Shown here piece by piece: positions 58,059 to 64,000 of a DNA stretch of 64,000 bases. The number at the start of each line of letters is the position of its first letter. The stretch's first letter is position 1. The stretch spans positions 48,870,167 to 48,934,166 of the forward strand of contig OX246741.1 in the NCBI GenBank assembly GCA_945910005.1. The letters run 5' to 3'. The notes under the pieces were generated by a model. That model did not search any database. It saw nothing but the letters and a program-made list of their open reading frames with translations, and was not told where the DNA came from. The DNA is from Isoperla grammatica. Taxonomy: Eukaryota; Arthropoda; Insecta; Plecoptera; Perlodidae. Position numbers and translations under genes: made by a program.

Positions 58059-58509
58059 ATACATGCAAGGTTTATAGTAGCTTACTAATGATATTGGTTG
58101 GTTGCGATGAGATGCATATTCTCTATACCGATATTACTGACGGTCATATAGCGTTGATGACCTGCGCACAATGACACGCGAAGAAGGTCTTCAAGAAATG
58201 AAAAGGTCAAAGGTTAAGCCTCTAGATGAGCCATGTAAAAGTTCGATTGAAATAAGGTACACACTTCGGTAATATACGATGATCAAAAGTTGTTTTAATG
58301 ATAATTATTTACTATTATAATTATAAGGAGCGCTATACAAAGTATTCGCGATCGCAGAGCTTAAATGCGCTATCTAGCGGGAAAACTTGTCCCTACAACT
58401 ACAAGAGCCAAGGAGTACTGACGTATAGCGCGCGCATCGTCTAGCTTTCTGCGGATTGGACGATATTGCACTCGTTTGTAAACAAAGACCACTCACCACA
58501 AGTACTCCA

Positions 58510-58580
58510 ACGTAAGTCAACCGTATGACCGCTACGCCGCGCTAGTGTCGCAGCGCAAGGCAGCGCAAATTGTTCACCAC
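58510..58580 (-). repeat. GC-rich dispersed fragment
   Basis: CGCTACGCCGCGCTAGTGTC lies on the plus strand; see the inverted relative at 23388-23447. Confidence 0.65.
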
Positions 58581-58591
58581 TAAAAATCGTT

Positions 58592-58740
58592 TATAGATGC
58601 ATTCTGGTGGCAAGAAAACCAACTGCTATGAGGAGGAGTTCAGCTGTCATTTGATCATTGTTGCTTGTTTGTTGTTAAATCACCAATGGCGCTGAAAGGA
58701 GGTTGCTTAGCAGAGCTATCTATTCTGTTAGTTTGAGTAC
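58592..58740 (-). repeat. 148-bp dispersed repeat, copy 2 (inverted)
   Basis: Inverted counterpart of 54184-54331. It is directly preceded by the GC-rich repeat at 58510-58580, which has a relative at 23388-23447. Confidence 0.82.
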
Positions 58741-59871
58741 TACTATGGATTCATAAACTGTGTTACAACTCTTGAGTAGTTGCTGCTCCAAATGCTGACT
58801 GTGACTGCATCTGTGTGTGTGATTTGTTGCAAACTACCATTCTTGCTCTAACCACATATCTTATCACATATACATATATTGGCTATTCAAACAAATCACA
58901 ACACACGTGGCGTTATCAAAGGTGTAAGAACACAGTACGATTCAAACGATTAATGCCATCCACTTATCATATCACCAGTAGTTCTGTATACCTGAGAACC
59001 GTTAAATTAAATACGAACGAACTTGTTATAGTTATGTAATTTCTTAAGCCTTGAGCAATAATAACGATGAGTTTTATAGTCTCATATATAGAGAGAGCAT
59101 GCGTGGAAATGCGGCTCTTAGAATGCTGCGATTATCAGATAACATACTAACAATAATGTAAAACGGTGACTTTGAAGTCGTCATAAAGCGAAGTATCAAT
59201 AATTACAATTTTATAACGTATAATAACCACCAGAAACAATCAACTCTAAACAATTGAATGAATAAACAACTAATTTCATTCTGAATATGTATATCCATGT
59301 ATATGAATAGCAATTAATACCCCCTTGACTAACTCATACTTGCCTGCATTCGTCATCAACCATACATACGATGGCATGTATATACACAATGTTACCGTCT
59401 ACCATAACAATGCATTCAATAACTCATTCTTTGTCATTCCTTGTATCAAAGTGATAAGATTTGCATTGCAGTATTATACTTTAGTTGTATCTTATCTCCT
59501 ACTCGCCATCTCGTTGTATGATCGCGCATCTTACGCAAATAAAGAACGACGTATCTCGGAAAATGTATTATTATCAGTTATTCATTGCGAGTGACGTCAC
59601 TCGAAAGGGAATTGCTACGTTCTGTTATTAAGGTAGTTGATTTCTTGACTTAAATATTATAGGCCTACAATAAATAGTTCATAGTTTAGTCCTTGATGAA
59701 AATACGGTAAAAATGACGAGGGTCGTGTGTTAAAATTCGTTCAGACTTTTAGATTCGTCCCATCTCGTACCACACACACAAAATCACTAATAAAAGCCGT
59801 TCGCGGTGGTGATAAAAATCATCATACGTGCATACCTAATTATTTACCTCTATTAATAAATCAAAATCGTG

Positions 59872-60015
59872 TTAGGGCCGGTCTTACAATCTCCTAAAAG
59901 GAAAGTTATTTGTAGCAATTAGGCTAGGCATTTGGAGGTTTTCATGAGTTTTGATTGAGAAAACAAGCTTTTTTGACGAATAATTTGTTATAAGGACATT
60001 GTAAGATTGGACTTT
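59872..60015 (-). mobile_element. MITE, TTAAGGTCCAGTCTTACAAT family
   Basis: TTAGGGCCGGTCTTACAATC at the left and ATTGTAAGATTGGACTTTAG at the right. Shared interior with 55230-55382: GAAAGTTATTTGTAGCAATT and GAAAACAAGCT. Confidence 0.85.
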
Positions 60016-61947
60016 AGTGAGTTAGCAAAACTCCAAGTCCCCAGATACAGCGACAAATCCCCTTAGGTTACAACAGTGACACACACAGTGATGAACAGTG
60101 ATGTCGTCTGTAGCTATTTACAACTGCTGCTAACACACTAATGACAACACACCCCCCACGACGTCAGAACTCAGAACTGAGCAGTCCTCGACAACTGCGC
60201 CCGTCATGTCCCTAAACTCAACACACTCACTACACACATGGAGCAAACGAGTGATTGTCGACTACATATTTGCATCGTGCTATGCGCGGGCATAATTATG
60301 CATGTTAACACGTATTCACACACACACAACACGACGTAATCCGCGCTTCAATTCATCACGACTTACATCTTTCCACACATAACGTACGCGAATACCTTCC
60401 ATACACGCCATTCGTATTCCTCATATGCGCGCCAAACGACAGAAAAAACCTATGTGGCCAATTAAAAACACCCCAACTTACATGAAATCTGCAAACAAAT
60501 ACGCTTATAAATTACTCGTTTGTGGTTTTGGGCGTCAACGAATTTAAATCCAGCTGCTTTATGCTTGTATATACCTAAACTCACGTAGGTACCTCACCCC
60601 AGTGCGCTCTCGCTGTTAAAGACCAACGGCCGTGAGCAGCAATCAAACCGCTTTGGAGCAATTCATAAATAGATCCGAACAGCAGCAATATTATAATGAT
60701 TCGAGTAAGTTTTTTCCTCTCCCATAACGAAAGATTGAAAAGGGCGAGTTCTTCTACTCCGCCGCATGGGAGCGCCATGATGTATTTCTATTTTAGAACA
60801 ATTTCGACAGGCGGACAGACAGATAAACTGATCACATTAGCAGCTCTGCAGGGTAGCGCACATATATACATTCCTGGACATGCGTTTCAACATGTTCAAC
60901 GAAAGTCAATATAGCGAGGATAACCAAACATACTTAAATAGTATACTAGATGGAAGCTAATTAATTGGACATGTGGAAGGGCTGCTGATGTATAAATCAT
61001 TTTAACCGTCTACGCTTTGGGAGAACCTATACACGAAGATCGGAACCTATACATTATACCTACACGAAGATCGACGTTATGTAATTTAATTGGATCATTT
61101 ACACACATTGAAGAAACGGAATAAAATGCGCGGATGTTAATATTTGGGATCGGGATTGAGCCATAAAACTCTCCGAAACTTATTACGTATTGTTAACCGT
61201 TTACACTTTCATTTTAAATCCTAATGATATAATGAATAATGATGTTTTTCAATGTCATCTCATAACTCAAAAATTAATTCATACCCCACTAGCTTACATT
61301 TCTCATTTAAATGTATATCAATCTTTTTAAATTAAGCCTACACTAATTCTTCGTATTGTTTGTTAATCAGATTAGTGGCATTTAAACATATAGTCTGAAA
61401 AGAGAAAATTTACTGACATTTTCACAGAAAGGAACATATAAAACTGGGAAAATAATTATTTTGAATTTTAAAATCTTTTACTATTTGCTAACATTATAAC
61501 TAAATAAAACATTAATACCATTCTCATTTTTCTCATTATTCTCATTATGATCTAACAATCATTGCTAAGATGCTATGGATGTGAAAAGAATAGGAAAGCT
61601 AAGAATACCACGGGCAGAATTTCAAATAGGTAAGCATTAGAAGATCTAGAACACAACGAGAAAAGTGGGAGGACCAACTGAAAAATGATTTAGGAGAGAG
61701 AGAGGCGAACTGTGGGAAGATCGAGCAAGAGGATTGTGGGAAGATAGCGTGAGCTGATAAGAAGCAGAGAAGAAGATGATATGGAAGAAGAGAAAGAGAC
61801 CATGACAGACTTAGCCCTGTATGCCCAATAAAACTGGTGGCCAATCACCCCCTTACCCCTTACCCGACTTAGAAACAGGCATACTGACGGGAATCGAACC
61901 ATTGAGTGAGTAATATAGGGTAGAGTCGCAACGCAATCGGCAGTTTG

Positions 61948-62139
61948 TCTACCGCCTTATGCTGCCCAACATACTTTAGTCGGGTAGTAGAAGTTCGCCA
62001 AGCGACGCGATGACGGAGATTTCGGCTGTCTTCGTATATCTTCGGTGAAGTAGCCGACCAATCAGGCTCCGTCATCGCGTCGCTTGGCGAACTTTTACTA
62101 CCCGACTAAGTTATTTTGGGCAGTAAAAGGCGGTAGACC
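61948..62139. mobile_element. Fold-back MITE with about 72-bp arms
   Basis: GTCTACCGCCTTATGCTGCC at the left is mirrored by GGCAGTAAAAGGCGGTAGAC at the right. The arms continue through TTTAGTCGGGTAGTAGAAGT and TCGCCAAGCGACGCGATGAC to a 45-bp loop. It directly abuts the TIR element starting at 62142. Confidence 0.9.
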
Positions 62140-62141
62140 AA

Positions 62142-63869
62142 GCCAAATGATTTTGTAAACGGTTTTGGTGTAGCGGCGCGTTTGATCGTTTGTTCTTGCA
62201 TTGAATGCATCAGGTTTAAAGGTGTGTTCAGGCAAGAAACTAAAAACATCATACGTATTCCCATCTATGACAAATAATTATACATAAGTGTAATAATATT
62301 ACATGAAAAAATTTACTTTTTTAAAAACAACGCTTATATTTAAATGCACTAAAAAGTAAAAAATAAATTTTCGCCCAACAAATTTTTGCCTCACTCGGAA
62401 AATAAAAGCGTTGGGCGCTTTTGGTATTATCATAGATTGCAGTATTCTGCTGTTTATGCAGGAGCGCGCGAAAAAAGCGTTGTAACGATGTAAAATATTT
62501 TCATGTAATATTATTTTATACTTTTTAGTCTTAAAGAATCTTGCAATCGAATATGTATCAAATATCGATTAATTAATTATGATGGTTTAATTGATTATTT
62601 GGTAAATATGGCAATTGATTCATGTATTGTCATTAAGAATACGTCTGTGTGAAAACTTTCAGCTCAATTCGACGTTCAAAAGTGAGTGTTTTATCGATCC
62701 CCATATAAAACATCAATTACTTAATTATGATGGCTTAATTGATTATTTAGTAAATATGACAATTGATTCATGTATTGTCATTAAGAATACGTATGTGTGA
62801 AAACTTTCAACTCGATTTGACGTTGGGAAGTGGATTAAACATCGATTTCTATATAAAACATTAATTAATTAATTATGATGAATTAATTGACAATTTAGTA
62901 AATATGACAATTGATTCGTGTGTTGTCATTAAGAATACGTCTGTGTGAAAACTTTCAACTCGATTTGACGTTGGGAAGTGGGTTAAACATCGATTTCTAT
63001 ATAAAACATTAATTAATTAATTATGATGAATTAATTGACAATTTAGTAAATATGACAGTTGATTCATGTATTGTCATTAGAAATACGTCTGTGTAAAACC
63101 TTTCAGCTTGATCGAACATTTAGAAGTAGGTGGAACATCGATTCAAAGATTCATAGATTTCCATGTAAAACATTAATTAATTTATTATGATATATTAATT
63201 GACAATTTAGTAAATATGGCCGTTGATTCATGTATTGTCATCAGGAATACGTCAGTGTAAAAAATTTCAGCTTGATCAGACATCTAGAAGTAGGTGGAAT
63301 ATCGATTCAAAGATTCCGTCCAGACAAACAAGGCAAGTTAATATAAGCGTTGTAAAAAAGTTCCTACCCCACAGAGAAAAAAACTAAACAAATTAACGAA
63401 ATCGCACAATATTGGCAAGTTGTTAAACAATTGTTTTTCTTACAGGAATTTATATGTACGTGATCGCCCGGGTTCAGTAATAACCAAATCAAAGCATAAC
63501 CTGAGAAAATTATTCAACTCAAATTACATATTAACCAAGCTAAAGAACTCCTGCGTTCATATCAAAGACCCAATCATTTGTACCTGTTTTACTTTGTCTG
63601 GTTGCTCAGGGGTGAAAATATTCCCATAAGAAAAATAGTTGTTGAGCAAATATAGCCAAAATTATACGACTTCCATAATTTGTCCCTTCTTTCTCTTTGG
63701 GGTAGGAAGGAACGAATTTTTACACTAAGTTATATGTATCAGTATTTCTCATAGACAGGAATACATTTTTTTAGTTTCTGAATACCCCTTTATAAACCTG
63801 ATGCATTCAATGCAAGAACAAACGATCAAACGCGCCGCTACACCAAAACCGTTTTCAAAATCATTTGGC
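62142..63869. mobile_element. TIR element of 1.73 kb enclosing a 148-bp tandem array
   Basis: The left end GCCAAATGATTTTGTAAACG is mirrored at the right (CGTTTTCAAAATCATTTGGC in plus sense). The inner 70 bp (TGTAGCGGCGCGTTTGATCG through GCATTGAATGCATCAGGTTT) is identical in both arms, and weaker complementarity continues to about 150 bp. Inside are the five tandem units at 62577-63320. The right interior (63595-63800) is similar to 30030-30255, a second location of the same family. No transposase is present. Confidence 0.88.
62577..63320. repeat. 148-bp tandem repeat, five units
   Basis: The marker ATTATGATG starts at 62577, 62724, 62872, 63020 and (as ATTATGATA) 63183, giving periods of 147, 148, 148 and 163 bp. 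Each unit holds TAAATATGRCAATTGATTCA, TGTATTGTCATTAAGAATAC and GTGTGAAAACTTTCAGCT. The middle units are most alike and the last is most diverged. Confidence 0.92.
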
Positions 63870-64000
63870 AATTCATTGTAAAACAAATTACTACTTGAGA
63901 AAATAAAGAACACCCCATTCGCCGGTGTTAAAAGTTCTTTATTCACACATTGTTAACAATAACACTTATATATTCTATCATAGAAAGTTTACAACAAAGT

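Larger units (their letters stand above)
57159..61947. other. Upstream helicase intron, no further exon seen
   Basis: On the minus strand the exon before 57158 should carry motif IV and end just before the TDVAARG codons. No GC-rich minus-strand exon with these features is visible, so it is probably beyond the window. The region holds the repeats listed at 57636, 58041, 58510, 58592 and 59872. Confidence 0.6.

Overview
The window is AT-rich animal (metazoan) nuclear DNA, almost all non-coding and densely packed with small repeats. The evidence is three intron-bounded exons of a conserved DEAD-box helicase gene, several Pol III-type SINE families (one with a 5S rRNA-derived head, others with tRNA-like heads), many short inverted-repeat DNA transposons (MITEs) and no long ORFs. 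The species cannot be named from the sequence; a marine invertebrate is my guess. There are no bacterial operons, rRNA operons or CRISPR arrays.

The only gene I can support is on the minus strand: the 3' part of a DDX31/Dbp7-type nucleolar RNA helicase. In transcription order its exons are 57158-56892 (helicase motifs V and VI), 56463-56364, and 38227-38056 (the C-terminal DUF4217-like segment with the signature LHLGH.AKCFALRDPP). Frames join exactly across the introns (426 bp and about 18.1 kb). The N-terminal two thirds of the gene lies beyond position 64000. The last exon or exons were not found. The third exon runs directly into a 17-unit tandem array (36559-38125). Each unit is a copy of the exon's own 3' end plus its 5' splice site, so a coding exon with its donor has been amplified into a minisatellite. 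This is the most unusual object in the window.

Layout. 1-29600: scattered MITEs, three SINE families, an 8-bp-TSD hAT-like element (22841-23157), a 155-bp satellite (25330-26320). 29611-32490: a small MITE, then a TIR-bounded element made of 19 palindromic units rich in CCAAT motifs. 32491-36500: mostly unassigned. 36559-38227: minisatellite and exon. 38228-56363: the long helicase intron, carrying 5S-SINEs (one split by an 850-bp palindrome), tRNA-SINEs and at least ten inverted-repeat elements. 56364-57158: two exons. 57159-64000: upstream intron, ending in a fold-back element and a TIR element that encloses five 148-bp tandem units.

The repeats have no gene products here. They are non-autonomous elements whose enzymes must be encoded elsewhere. 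Nested and abutting insertions (49340-50605, 46140-47034, 61948-63869, 54184-54789) give a relative order of events.
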